DNA of 64,000 nt from positions 207,528 to 271,527 of the forward strand of contig JAZRLO010000007.1 in NCBI GenBank assembly GCA_045646845.1, written 5' to 3'. Both the position numbers and the translations under genes were made by a program. Shown piece after piece: positions 17,001 to 24,657 of this stretch. Under the pieces are notes generated by a model. That model saw only the letters and a list, made by a program, of their open reading frames with translations. It did no database searches and was not told the DNA's origin. Numbering within the stretch: position 1 is the stretch's first letter; each line of letters starts with the position of its first letter. Origin of the DNA: HGM04593 sp045646845. GTDB lineage: Bacteria; Bacteroidota; Bacteroidia; Bacteroidales; Bacteroidaceae.

Positions 17001-17907
17001 TGAAGTATTGCAGAACTACTTCCAGCACGAGGGACTTGCATTCCGCATCACCCCGTTCGACTGGACAGTCACCGATGATGGTTACTCCGACATAGACAAG
17101 TTCTACAACAATGTCATGAACCGTTTCAAATGGGGAGGCATAAAGGAGAACAAGAACTACTATGCCGACGAGACAATACTGCGCATGATATACACGCACC
17201 GCAGCATCGTCATCAACCTCGCACACGCCATGCTGGTTGACGGAAGACCCTACGAAGATATCTTCGCGCTCCTGGAAAAGCTCCGCACGGAGATTCCATG
17301 CGAGACCATACCGTACAACTCATACAAGGACAATTCGGTATCTCTTGAAGAGGGCAGGCCTTCGCTCCTCGGCATTTATGCCATACTATGCGAATACTGG
17401 GAGGAGAATGATGACAACAGAGAAGCAATCAAGACCCTAAAGGCCAGAAGAGACGAACTTGCCGAAACCGCAACAAAGAACGAGTATGAATACCTGCAGT
17501 GGTACGGCAACCTCGACCACAGCAAGCGCAACACAAAGATGGTCTCTCTGCGCATTGCCAACCTGAACAGGATATTCGCTACTCTCGATTGTGAAAAGAT
17601 AGGCAATGTAAGCAAGCACGATGTCATAAAAGCCATTCTTGAGATACTGAAGAGCGAAAAGGAGCATATCGACGACTATGCCGAAAAACTGGCAAAAAAG
17701 CGACTCAAGAACAGGGCATCGAACGATGCGGCGGCCAGACAGAAGGAGCAGATGGAGGTACAGAGCTTCGTTGAGAAGAGCACAGAGATGTGTGCTGTCC
17801 TCTACCAGTACACACTCATGCTCAACCCGGACGAAAAGGAGAATGCCGAACTGGAAAGCCTCGCAATGTCCGTGGTAACCCAGCTCGAAAGAATAAGCAA
17901 ACAGTAA
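14053..17907 (+). CDS. Large DUF2723 / TMEM260-like membrane protein, probable GT-C glycosyltransferase
   Basis: The 1284-residue protein has about 12 or more membrane helices in its first 680 residues and a large soluble C-terminal half rich in aromatic and charged residues. The family signature lies at the N-terminus: after the first helix comes T-A-S-F-W-D-C-P-E-F, then K-L-E-V-G-H-P-P-G-A-P, the DUF2723 pattern shared with TMEM260. Human TMEM260 is a protein O-mannosyltransferase, and Bacteroidales O-glycosylate many exported proteins, so a lipid-sugar-dependent glycosyltransferase of the GT-C fold is a fair inference, not proven here. A second region, NQTPNQPRERDYAYAGSFYA (about 620-640), is also typical. 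The frame is open from 13945, but the promoter lies inside that extension, so the ATG at 14053 is used. The deacetylase gene starts 7 bases after its stop. Confidence 0.85.
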   Translation: MKRFKILNNSLGWLIFLVAAFTYCLTVEPTASFWDCPEFILSGNKLEVGHPPGAPFFMLTANFFSMFAGPAKVALMVNIMSAILSALGILFLFWSITHLVRKLIVGNSQNISTAQTITILASGAVGALAYTWSDTYWFSAVEGEVYGYSSLFTAVVFWLILKWEDNASSPHSDRWLILIAYLVGLSIGVHLLNLLCIPAIVLVIYYRKFPNANWKGTLVALLASALIVFAVLYGVVPGVVKVGGWFELLFVNVLGLPFNSGLFVYLILLFGALITGIVLTEKGKSQKAIALVFTLSVALLGIPFYGHGSFLSIFIGLAVLAVIYFIAIKRRNVISIGKSIKNTTDKYLVSLRAFNTSFLCMLLIMIGYSSYALIVIRSSANTPMDQNSPEDIFTLGTYLNREQYGTRPLLWGQGFDSEFEYDSPTTKTGPVYTRVEKRTADEPDRYEISDSTFDYNYVQNMLFPRMYSRDHASLYEQWVGTVDNVVPAKYGARTGKELVKVPTFGDNMRFFFRYQVNHMYWRYFLWNFVGRQNDIQGNGEIEYGNWITGIPFIDEMLVGDQETMPSELKENKGRNVFFALPLILGIIGLAWQLTRGKKGKQQFWIVFMLFFMTGLAIVLYLNQTPNQPRERDYAYAGSFYAFAIWIGMGVAGIAQLAKKLFKKENVITNSLIAAACLAVPLQMVSQTWDDHDRSGRYACRDFGQNYLNTLPDEGCPIIFTCGDNDTFPLWYNQEVEGVRTDARVCNLSYLQTDWYIDQMKRPAYDSPSLPITWERINYAGNRNYSVYVLPEMATGLINEYAEQHPDEMAILGNDCFDMNIVTKYWILGTGTETKERKVVENIIRYLKTEMPKRIEVRMKQLEQEYSLYMNQKTANENVVQRLNDEYNVLLQAEQIIKFTSIDEPVIPAEVHIPIDKEAVKRSGMRIPEIYDESRGGTMPENMVIPLNSSQIYRKDLIILDMLANANWERPIYMSMTVGTREYPEVLQNYFQHEGLAFRITPFDWTVTDDGYSDIDKFYNNVMNRFKWGGIKENKNYYADETILRMIYTHRSIVINLAHAMLVDGRPYEDIFALLEKLRTEIPCETIPYNSYKDNSVSLEEGRPSLLGIYAILCEYWEENDDNREAIKTLKARRDELAETATKNEYEYLQWYGNLDHSKRNTKMVSLRIANLNRIFATLDCEKIGNVSKHDVIKAILEILKSEKEHIDDYAEKLAKKRLKNRASNDAAARQKEQMEVQSFVEKSTEMCAVLYQYTLMLNPDEKENAELESLAMSVVTQLERISKQ

Positions 17908-17914
17908 ATGCAAT

Positions 17915-18526
17915 ATGTTCATAGAGCAGGTACCAGATTTTGTACGCAGCCTCTACCCGAAGGCATTATGGCGCATGGACCCGAACGAGAAGGCCGTATA
18001 TCTGACCTTCGACGACGGCCCCATCCCAGTCATAACACCTTGGGTAGTGGACCTGTTGGGACGCTACAACATAAAGGCCACATTCTTCATGGTGGGCGAC
18101 AATGTACACAAGTTCCCGCAAGAGTACATGCAGGTTGTTGAGAACGGGCACCGCATAGGAAACCACACCTTCAACCACCTGAAAGGGCTCTATACAAGCA
18201 CACACGAGTATGTGGAGAACGTTGACCAGGCCGATGCCTTCCTGCACAGCAACCTGTTCCGTCCGCCGCATGGACTGTTGAGAAGAAAACAGTACAACGA
18301 ACTGAGCAAAAGGTACAAATTCGTAATGTGGGACCTTGTCACGCGCGACTACAGTTTCAGGCTATACGGCGAGGACGTGCTGGCGAACGTAAAACGTTTT
18401 GCACGCAACGGCTCCATAATAACATTCCATGACTCCATACGTTCCGAGAGCAACCTGCGCTACGCGTTGCCGCGTTCAATCGACTGGTTACTGGAACAGG
18501 GATATTCGTTCAAAGTTTTTGAATAA
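17915..18526 (+). CDS. Polysaccharide deacetylase, NodB homology domain
   Basis: The 203-residue protein consists almost wholly of one NodB domain. Motif 1 is TFDDGP (31-36, with Asp33 and Asp34), motif 2 is H-T-F-N-H (His84 and His88, metal ligands), motif 3 is FRPPHG, and ITFHDS near the C-terminus supplies the last catalytic His. There is no signal peptide or membrane segment, so it may act in the cytoplasm or be exported by another route. These carbohydrate esterase 4 enzymes remove N- or O-acetyl groups from peptidoglycan, chitin-like or lipid-linked sugars. It lies 7 bases after the DUF2723 gene and overlaps queG by one base (TAATG), so the three genes are probably one operon. The substrate is unknown. 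Confidence 0.88.
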   Translation: MFIEQVPDFVRSLYPKALWRMDPNEKAVYLTFDDGPIPVITPWVVDLLGRYNIKATFFMVGDNVHKFPQEYMQVVENGHRIGNHTFNHLKGLYTSTHEYVENVDQADAFLHSNLFRPPHGLLRRKQYNELSKRYKFVMWDLVTRDYSFRLYGEDVLANVKRFARNGSIITFHDSIRSESNLRYALPRSIDWLLEQGYSFKVFE

Positions 18527-19437
18527 TGGACAAAATCGGACTTACCAAACATATCAAAGCCGAGGCTCTACGCCTCGGCTTTGACGTATGCGGCATCGCA
18601 AAGGCCGAAGCCGTAAGTCACGAAGCTATAGCGCAATACAGCCGTTGGACAGATGAGGGCTGTCACGGGAGCATGCAATATCTTGAAAGGAACTGCGACA
18701 AGCGTTTCGACCCCACTCTGCTTATGGAGGGTTGCCGCAGCATAATCTCCGTGGCACTAAATTATGCCCCGGTACAGAGAGTCGAAGGGATATCGTGTTA
18801 CGCCATCGGTGAGGACTATCACAAAACAGTCAAGGACAGGCTGTTCCTCCTGTTGAAGAGCATAAATGAAGTTACGCCCACCAAAGGACGTCCCTTCTGC
18901 GACTCTGCGCCGGTACTCGAAAGATATTGGGCCGTAAAGGCCGGACTCGGATGGTGCGGACGGAACAGGCAGCTCATAATCCCCCGGAAAGGGTCGTTCT
19001 ATTTTTTGGGAGAACTGCTGATAGACAAGGAACTTGAATATGACGAACCATTTACAGGCAACTTCTGCGGAAACTGCACAAAGTGCATCGATAACTGCCC
19101 TACCGGAGCATTGTCGAACAAAGGTTTCGATGCACGCAAATGCCTGTCATACTTGACAATAGAGTACAGAGGCGAACTACCGGATAATATCGGTGAAAAG
19201 ATGGGAAAATGTTTTTACGGTTGCGACCATTGCCTCGACGCATGTCCCCATAACCGTTTCTCCGTACCGGGCCACACCACAGAACTCCAGCCCGACGAAG
19301 CCCTTTTGAAGATGGACCGGGAGAGATGGGCCAACCTTACGGAAGAGGAATACCGGAACCTGTTCGCAAAAAGTGCTGTGGAGCGTTGCGGATACCTGCA
19401 GCTGATGCGCAACATCAAAGCAATAAAAGAGCAGTAA
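18526..19437 (+). CDS. queG: Epoxyqueuosine reductase QueG
   Basis: The product has 303 residues, at the short end for the family. An N-terminal cobalamin-binding part contains HGSMQYLERNCDKRFDP, and a G-L-G-W-C-G-R-N segment follows. Then come two 4Fe-4S ferredoxin-like clusters: C-G-N-C-x-x-C-x-x-x-C-P (Cys181 to about 191) and C-x-x-x-C-D-H-C-x-x-x-C-P (from Cys229). QueG carries out the last step of queuosine synthesis in tRNA, reducing epoxyqueuosine with a cobalamin cofactor. The HEAT-repeat C-terminal domain found in longer homologues is absent, as is common in Bacteroidota. The start overlaps the deacetylase stop by one base. Its stop lies three bases from the stop of dacB on the other strand. 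Confidence 0.93.
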   Translation: MDKIGLTKHIKAEALRLGFDVCGIAKAEAVSHEAIAQYSRWTDEGCHGSMQYLERNCDKRFDPTLLMEGCRSIISVALNYAPVQRVEGISCYAIGEDYHKTVKDRLFLLLKSINEVTPTKGRPFCDSAPVLERYWAVKAGLGWCGRNRQLIIPRKGSFYFLGELLIDKELEYDEPFTGNFCGNCTKCIDNCPTGALSNKGFDARKCLSYLTIEYRGELPDNIGEKMGKCFYGCDHCLDACPHNRFSVPGHTTELQPDEALLKMDRERWANLTEEEYRNLFAKSAVERCGYLQLMRNIKAIKEQ

Positions 19438-19440
19438 GAG

Positions 19441-20817
19441 TTACCGGCAAAGAAGTTCGCAAACCCTGTCCTGCCACTTGCGCACACTCTTTGAACTCAT
19501 GTTCCCGTTGTTCAGCAACACAAAGGCATATGTATGCCCGTCCTTACTGTCGGCATACCCCACAAGAGTGGAGACTGCGGTTACCGTGCCCGTCTTGGCA
19601 TGCACCCTCTTGTAAGCAGGAGTACCTTTGGTACGGTTCTTCAAAGTTCCCGACACTCCGGAAAGTGGCAGACGCGGATAGATGACGGAGCGGATTCCTG
19701 GATTGGAATAGGCATAGCGCAGAAGTGACATATACATGTCAGCAGTCACATAGTTGTAAAGAGAGAGACCGGAACCGTCGGCAATGTTGTAGCCCGACTC
19801 ATGCCCCAACTTATTCTTCACGAAAGACTCCACTACGGCACATCCGCGCTTTATGGAGGCCGGATTCCGCGAAACGTAAGCCGCCATGTGGTACAGTAGC
19901 GATTCGGCGCACAGGTTGTTACTTTCAATCAAAGCCTCCTCTATTATATCTTTGACGGAACGGCGTACGGTATGTACAGTCACAGCCCCTTCAGGAGTTT
20001 TTCCCGATGAAACGACATTCACTTTTATACCCATTGAATCCAACTTCTCCATGAGTACGGCCATAAAGAAATCGGCCGACTTATACATATTGAGTTCGGT
20101 TTTTTTCTCCTTTTCACAGTTTCCGCTTATGCGTATGACATTGCTGTCAACAAGCCAGTCGCGCGTCACCGTGAGTTTCCCGAGAGACTGGTTCCCACAT
20201 TCGGCTTCATTGACCACGGTATAGAACGACGAATTCGGCGTGCAGACGAAGCCGGGCCTCTCTCCTTCGGATGAAGGTGACACCACCACCTTTACGGCAC
20301 CTCCGCAAAGCATCAGCGGAGAGAGGTACGGCTGATATGCCGAGGGGTTGTCGTCCCATGACCAGCCAGGTCCCCAATAGAGCGAGTCGCAGAAAGAGCA
20401 GTCCGCAAACAGAGTATCAATGACCGTACCTGCCGGTACGGAAGCAGCCATCCCTATTATGTCCCGTTCACTGAAAAGAGGGTCCATTTCACCTTTCACA
20501 TACATATTGTACCCGTCCTCCCGGGCGATTCCCGACAAAGTCGTATTCACGACATATCCTGCGCCGAGGGTATCCAGGGCCGCAACAGATGTAAGCACCT
20601 TCATTACGGAAGCCGGACGCATCATCTTTCCCGAGCGGTGACTGAAAATCCTTTTGCCAGCCGTAAGGTCATATATGACCACGGCAGCCTCTCCTTCTAC
20701 AAAAATCTCATCATTCAGCAGTTCCCTCATAGATGCGGCAATACCTTTTTGCGCCATTACTGCAGAAATGGGCAGAACAAGCAGAACCGAAAGCAATAAT
20801 ATCTTTTTCATAGCCAT
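19441..20817 (-). CDS. dacB: D-alanyl-D-alanine carboxypeptidase/endopeptidase, PBP4 type
   Basis: The 458-residue exported enzyme has a signal peptide (MKKILLLSVLLVLPISAVMA-Q). The active-site triad of an S13 serine peptidase is visible: S-V-M-K (Ser70, Lys73), S-N-N in the segment IESNNLCAESLL, and K-T-G in HAKTGTVTAVSTLVGY. The large insert between SxxK and SxN that marks PBP4 (DacB) is present. The enzyme trims pentapeptides and cleaves cross-links in peptidoglycan in the periplasm. ATG codons at 20817 and 20811 are both possible starts; the latter gives the more usual MKK beginning. It is convergent with queG and divergent from nadB, about 180 bases apart. Confidence 0.93.
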   Translation of the reverse strand: MAMKKILLLSVLLVLPISAVMAQKGIAASMRELLNDEIFVEGEAAVVIYDLTAGKRIFSHRSGKMMRPASVMKVLTSVAALDTLGAGYVVNTTLSGIAREDGYNMYVKGEMDPLFSERDIIGMAASVPAGTVIDTLFADCSFCDSLYWGPGWSWDDNPSAYQPYLSPLMLCGGAVKVVVSPSSEGERPGFVCTPNSSFYTVVNEAECGNQSLGKLTVTRDWLVDSNVIRISGNCEKEKKTELNMYKSADFFMAVLMEKLDSMGIKVNVVSSGKTPEGAVTVHTVRRSVKDIIEEALIESNNLCAESLLYHMAAYVSRNPASIKRGCAVVESFVKNKLGHESGYNIADGSGLSLYNYVTADMYMSLLRYAYSNPGIRSVIYPRLPLSGVSGTLKNRTKGTPAYKRVHAKTGTVTAVSTLVGYADSKDGHTYAFVLLNNGNMSSKSVRKWQDRVCELLCR

Positions 20818-20995
20818 ACCGGGCTCCGAAGCCCTGATTTTTTTTGTAAAACTAACTATTATTCGCGAAAAATCGCCCTTACAGAACTTTTTATTTTATT
20901 TTTTTGTATTTTTACACACAAAAGGAGAAAGAGGGCAACAGTATGAGTTGCAACAAACCCACACCCCCGTTTCGCCATAAAGGAACAATGGTAAT

Positions 20996-22564
20996 ATGGT
21001 CAATAGATTCGATTTTCTCGTGATAGGTTCCGGTATTGCCGGAATGAGTTTCGCCCTGAAGGTTGCCGGCCACGGCAAAGTCGCGCTAGTATGCAAAACG
21101 ACATTGGAAGATGCCAACACCTATTTCGCCCAGGGCGGCGTAGCGTCGGTTACGAACCTCGCGGTTGACAACTTCGACAAGCACATAGAGGACACCATGA
21201 TAGCCGGTGACTGGATAAGTGACCGCGAGGCCGTCGAAAAGGTTGTGCGCGAAGCACCGTCGCAGATACAGGCACTCATAGATTGGGGCGTTGAGTTCGA
21301 CAGAAACGAGAATGGCGAATTCGATCTTCACCGCGAAGGCGGCCATTCCGAGTTCCGCATCCTTCATCACGCCGACAACACTGGAGCCGAAATTCAAGAA
21401 TCACTTATAAAGGCGGTACGCAACCACCCCGACATCACCATATACGACAACCATTTCGCCATCGAGATACTAACCCAGCACCACTTGGGTATTGAGGTCA
21501 CACGCCAGACACCCGACATAGAGTGTTACGGTGCATATGTACTCGACATTGCAACCAACCAGGTACACACATTCCTGAGTAAGGTCACGCTTATGGCAAC
21601 CGGCGGATGCGGAGCGGTCTATAAGACAACCACCAACCCTCTTGTAGCGACAGGAGACGGCATAGCCATGGTATATCGCGCCAAAGGAACGGTAAAGGAC
21701 ATGGAATTCGTACAGTTCCACCCTACCGCCCTCTACAACCCGGGCGACAGACCGTCGTTCCTCATAACCGAAGCCATGCGCGGCTACGGCGGCATACTCC
21801 GCACAAAGGACGGCAAGGAGTTCATGCAGAAGTACGACCCACGTCTCTCCCTCGCTCCGCGCGACATAGTTGCACGAGCCATAGACAATGAGATGAAACA
21901 CCGTGGCGATGACCACGTCTATCTCGACGTCACACACAAGGATCCCGAGGAGACAAAACGCCATTTCCCCAACATATACGAAAAATGCCTCTCGCTGGGC
22001 ATCGACATAACCAAGGATTACATTCCTGTGGCACCGGCGGCACACTATCTCTGCGGCGGCATAAAGGTCGATCTGAACGCGGCGTCGAGCATACACAGGC
22101 TATACGCCGTAGGCGAATGCTCATGCACCGGCCTTCACGGTGGCAACCGTCTTGCCAGCAATTCGCTCATAGAGGCCGTGGTATATGCCGATGCGGCAGC
22201 AAAGCACTCGCTTGCACATTTCGAAGAGTACAGCTACAACGAGGCCATCCCCGAGTGGAATGACGAGGGTACCAAGATGAACGAAGAGATGGTGCTCATC
22301 TCACAGGATGCCAAGGAGGTGCAGCAGATAATGAGTACCTATGTGGGCATCGTCCGCACCGACCTGCGACTGAAGCGAGCATGGAACCGACTTGACCTGC
22401 TATACGAGGAGACAGAAGAGCTGTTCAAGCAAAGTGTAGTAAGCCGCGAACTGTGTGAACTGCGCAACGTCATCAACGTAGGTTACCTCATCATGCGCCA
22501 GGCAATGGAACGCAAGGAGAGCCGCGGTCTGCACTACAACATCGACCATCCGCGGAAAGGGTAA
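20996..22564 (+). CDS. nadB: L-aspartate oxidase NadB
   Basis: The 522-residue flavoprotein has an FAD-binding G-S-G-I-A-G at residues 11-16, FAQGGVASV, and the HHADNTGAEIQESL segment. The catalytic region contains F-V-Q-F-H-P-T-A-L and REGG-type motifs, followed by the conserved APAAHYLCGGIKVDLNAASS and G-L-H-G-G-N-R-L-A-S-N-S-L. A C-terminal helical domain completes the enzyme. It oxidises aspartate to iminoaspartate, the first step of de novo NAD synthesis; with no oxygen it can use fumarate as acceptor. An ATG at 20988 is out of frame, so 20996 is the start. nadA and nadC are not in the window. It appears to be a single-gene unit. Confidence 0.95.
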   Translation: MVNRFDFLVIGSGIAGMSFALKVAGHGKVALVCKTTLEDANTYFAQGGVASVTNLAVDNFDKHIEDTMIAGDWISDREAVEKVVREAPSQIQALIDWGVEFDRNENGEFDLHREGGHSEFRILHHADNTGAEIQESLIKAVRNHPDITIYDNHFAIEILTQHHLGIEVTRQTPDIECYGAYVLDIATNQVHTFLSKVTLMATGGCGAVYKTTTNPLVATGDGIAMVYRAKGTVKDMEFVQFHPTALYNPGDRPSFLITEAMRGYGGILRTKDGKEFMQKYDPRLSLAPRDIVARAIDNEMKHRGDDHVYLDVTHKDPEETKRHFPNIYEKCLSLGIDITKDYIPVAPAAHYLCGGIKVDLNAASSIHRLYAVGECSCTGLHGGNRLASNSLIEAVVYADAAAKHSLAHFEEYSYNEAIPEWNDEGTKMNEEMVLISQDAKEVQQIMSTYVGIVRTDLRLKRAWNRLDLLYEETEELFKQSVVSRELCELRNVINVGYLIMRQAMERKESRGLHYNIDHPRKG

Positions 22565-22595
22565 AGAACCAGCAACAGACACTAAAAATAGTGCC

Positions 22596-22792
22596 ATGAA
22601 CATTCTGAATATAATATTCTTGCTACCATACAGTTTTTTGCAATAACAGGCGAAAACCAGAAGAGTTCATGTATAGACCTTACCGATTTTGAAGGACTGG
22701 AGAAGGACTCATATTACCAGCTTATAATCTCAAATCCATGTGATTATAGCAACTCGTATGCCACAGAGAAATGCATTTTACCTGTTTTTTAG
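22596..22792 (+). pseudogene. Frameshifted remnant of a small exported protein
   Basis: From the ATG at 22596 the frame gives a short hydrophobic start (MNILNIIFLLPYSFLQ) and then stops. After a one-base shift in the T-run at 22634-22639 the sequence continues as a plausible mature protein (A-I-T-G-E-N-Q-K-S-S-C-I-D-L-T-D-F-E-G-L) to the TAG at 22790-22792. Joined, the two parts look like a signal peptide with about 50 mature residues. The family is not recognised. A sequencing error in the homopolymer could give the same appearance. Confidence 0.35.
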
Positions 22793-23020
22793 AATCGATA
22801 ATGTATGCAGGAGAAATATCCTCAACCATTGTTCACCGGTTCTATGAATATATGACTCCATATTAAAAGAGCCTCCTCCGACACCGGAAACCATATCGGA
22901 AGCCTGTCGAAGAATGACAAATACTTCAAAAGCAAATCGCTCTTATTTTTTAATATTTATATTATCTAAATTGTTGAAAAATAAGCCACTTTTTATAGTG
23001 CAAAATCGCGCAAAAAAAGC

Positions 23021-23028
23021 TAACTTCG
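23021..23028 (+). promoter_or_regulatory. Variant -7 element TAACTTCG upstream of purH
   Basis: TAACTTCG followed by CGAG matches the variant at priA (11636-11643). The -33 region 20 bases upstream (ATAGTG) is a poor TTTG. It would give a leader of about 80 bases and is the only promoter-like site before the purH-mre-rodA cluster. Confidence 0.45.
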
Positions 23029-23111
23029 CGAGAAAATAAGGGCATTTCGGTCCTTATCTATTCAAACTATTGATACTCAACGAATAACATAATAATACAA
23101 ACATATAAGAC

Positions 23112-24635
23112 ATGTCAACAAAGAGAATCAAATCGGCATTGGTTTCCGTATTCCACAAAGACGGACTCGACGAGATCATCAAGCTTCTGCACGCAGAAGG
23201 CGTACAGCTCATTTCAACAGGCGGAACACAGCAGTTCATCGAATCGCTGAACATACCCTGTACCGCAGTTGAGAGCCTCACAGGCTACCCCTCAATACTC
23301 GGCGGACGTGTGAAGACACTCCATCCCAAGGTATTCGGCGGTATCCTCGGTCGCAGGGAACTGGAAAAAGACCAGCAGCAGATGGCAGAATATGAGATTC
23401 CCGAGATCGACCTTGTAATCGTTGACCTCTACCCGTTTGAGCAGACAGTCGCATCGGGAGCATGCGAGGCAGACATCATCGAGAAGATTGACATAGGCGG
23501 TATCTCGCTCATCCGCGGTGCAGCCAAGAACTTCAACGATGTTGTGATTGTCGCAAGCAAGGCTCAGTACGCGCCATTGTACGAAATTCTCAAGAGCAAA
23601 GGTGCACAGACTGAGCTCGAAGAGCGCCGTTTCTTTGCACGTGAGGCTTTTGCAGTATCTTCGGCATACGATTCTGCTATCTTCAACTACTTCGACAAAG
23701 ACGACAACAGCGCGTTCCGCCAGACAAACGACACGCCGATGTCACTGCGTTACGGCGAGAACCCTCACCAGAAGGGTGCATTCTACGGCAAGTTCAACGA
23801 CATGCTCGAGCAGATACACGGCAAGGAAATTTCCTACAACAACCTGCTCGACATCAATGCAGCCGTAGAGCTTATTGCAGACTTCGCAGGCGAGACGACA
23901 TTTGCCATCCTTAAGCACAACAACGCATGCGGTCTTGCTTCACGCCCGACATTGGCCGAGGCATGGGATGCTGCACTTGCAGGAGACCCCGTTTCGGCAT
24001 TCGGAGGTGTGCTCATCGCCAATGCGAATGTTGACAAAGCAACTGCCGAGAAGGTAAACGAGCTTTTCTTCGAGGTAATCATAGCTCCGGGCTACGATGC
24101 CGACGCTCTTGAGATACTCAAGCAGAAGAAGAACCGCATCATCCTCATACAGAAATCGACAGAGATGCCCCAGAAGACATTCCGCAGCGTACTGAACGGA
24201 GTTCTCGTACAGGACCGCGACTCTAAGGTTGAGGTTGCTGCAGACCTTCAGGTCGTTTCAAAGATTGCTCCAAAGGAGGATGAGATTGAAGACATGCTCT
24301 TTGCAAACAAGATAGTGAAGCACAGCAAGAGCAATGCAATAGTTCTTGCAAAGAACAGGCAGCTCATCGCAAGCGGTGTCGGACAGACATCACGTGTCGA
24401 TTCACTGCGCCACGCCATTGAGAAGGCCGGCAGCTTCGGTTTCTCTCTCGAAGGTGCAGTAATGGCAAGCGACGCGTTCTTCCCCTTCCCCGACTGCGTA
24501 CAGATTGCGCACGAGGCAGGCATTACGGCAGTCGTTCACCCGGGCGGCTCCATCAGAGACAAGGAGTCTGTTGACTACTGCGACGCGAACGGTGTGGCAA
24601 TGGTAATCACCGGCTTCCGTCACTTCAAACATTAA
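23112..24635 (+). CDS. purH: Bifunctional AICAR transformylase / IMP cyclohydrolase PurH
   Basis: The 507-residue enzyme is of standard length. The N-terminal IMP cyclohydrolase domain (about 1-195) has the methylglyoxal-synthase-like fold with L-I-S-T-G-G-T, GGRVKTLHPKVFGGIL and K-I-D-I-G-G-I-S-L-I-R-G-A-A-K-N. The C-terminal AICAR formyltransferase domain contains LRYGENPHQKGAFYG, K-H-N-N-A-C-G-L-A and D-P-V-S-A-F-G-G, and ends with AVVHPGGSIRDKESVDYCDA and GVAMVITGFRHFKH. It carries out the last two steps of de novo purine synthesis to IMP. It is followed 22 bases later by mreB and probably leads that transcription unit, an arrangement frequent in Bacteroidales. Confidence 0.97.
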   Translation: MSTKRIKSALVSVFHKDGLDEIIKLLHAEGVQLISTGGTQQFIESLNIPCTAVESLTGYPSILGGRVKTLHPKVFGGILGRRELEKDQQQMAEYEIPEIDLVIVDLYPFEQTVASGACEADIIEKIDIGGISLIRGAAKNFNDVVIVASKAQYAPLYEILKSKGAQTELEERRFFAREAFAVSSAYDSAIFNYFDKDDNSAFRQTNDTPMSLRYGENPHQKGAFYGKFNDMLEQIHGKEISYNNLLDINAAVELIADFAGETTFAILKHNNACGLASRPTLAEAWDAALAGDPVSAFGGVLIANANVDKATAEKVNELFFEVIIAPGYDADALEILKQKKNRIILIQKSTEMPQKTFRSVLNGVLVQDRDSKVEVAADLQVVSKIAPKEDEIEDMLFANKIVKHSKSNAIVLAKNRQLIASGVGQTSRVDSLRHAIEKAGSFGFSLEGAVMASDAFFPFPDCVQIAHEAGITAVVHPGGSIRDKESVDYCDANGVAMVITGFRHFKH

Positions 24636-24657
24636 TCTTTAAAAACAGAAAAACAGA

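Larger units (their letters stand above)
22565..23111 (+). other. 547-base interval with decayed coding fragments and the purH promoter
   Basis: No intact gene of useful length is seen. The first half holds a broken small ORF (22596-22792). Further on, short reading frames with protein-like composition follow one another in shifted frames, for example M-Y-A-G-E-I-S-S-T-I-V-H-R-F-Y (from 22801) and A-S-S-D-T-G-N-H-I-G-S-L-S-K-N-D-K-Y-F-K-S (from about 22872). The last 150 bases are A/T-rich and hold the probable purH promoter. The interval looks like the remains of one or two lost genes. Confidence 0.4.

Noticed and set aside
18565..18590. Hairpin near the queG start
   Set aside because: Lies inside the coding sequence; its complementarity follows from the codons for residues E-A-L-R-L-G and is likely chance.
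22565..23111. CRISPR array or tRNA genes in the intergenic stretches
   Set aside because: No regular repeats with spacers and no cloverleaf-type sequence with CCA end were recognised in any gap of the window.
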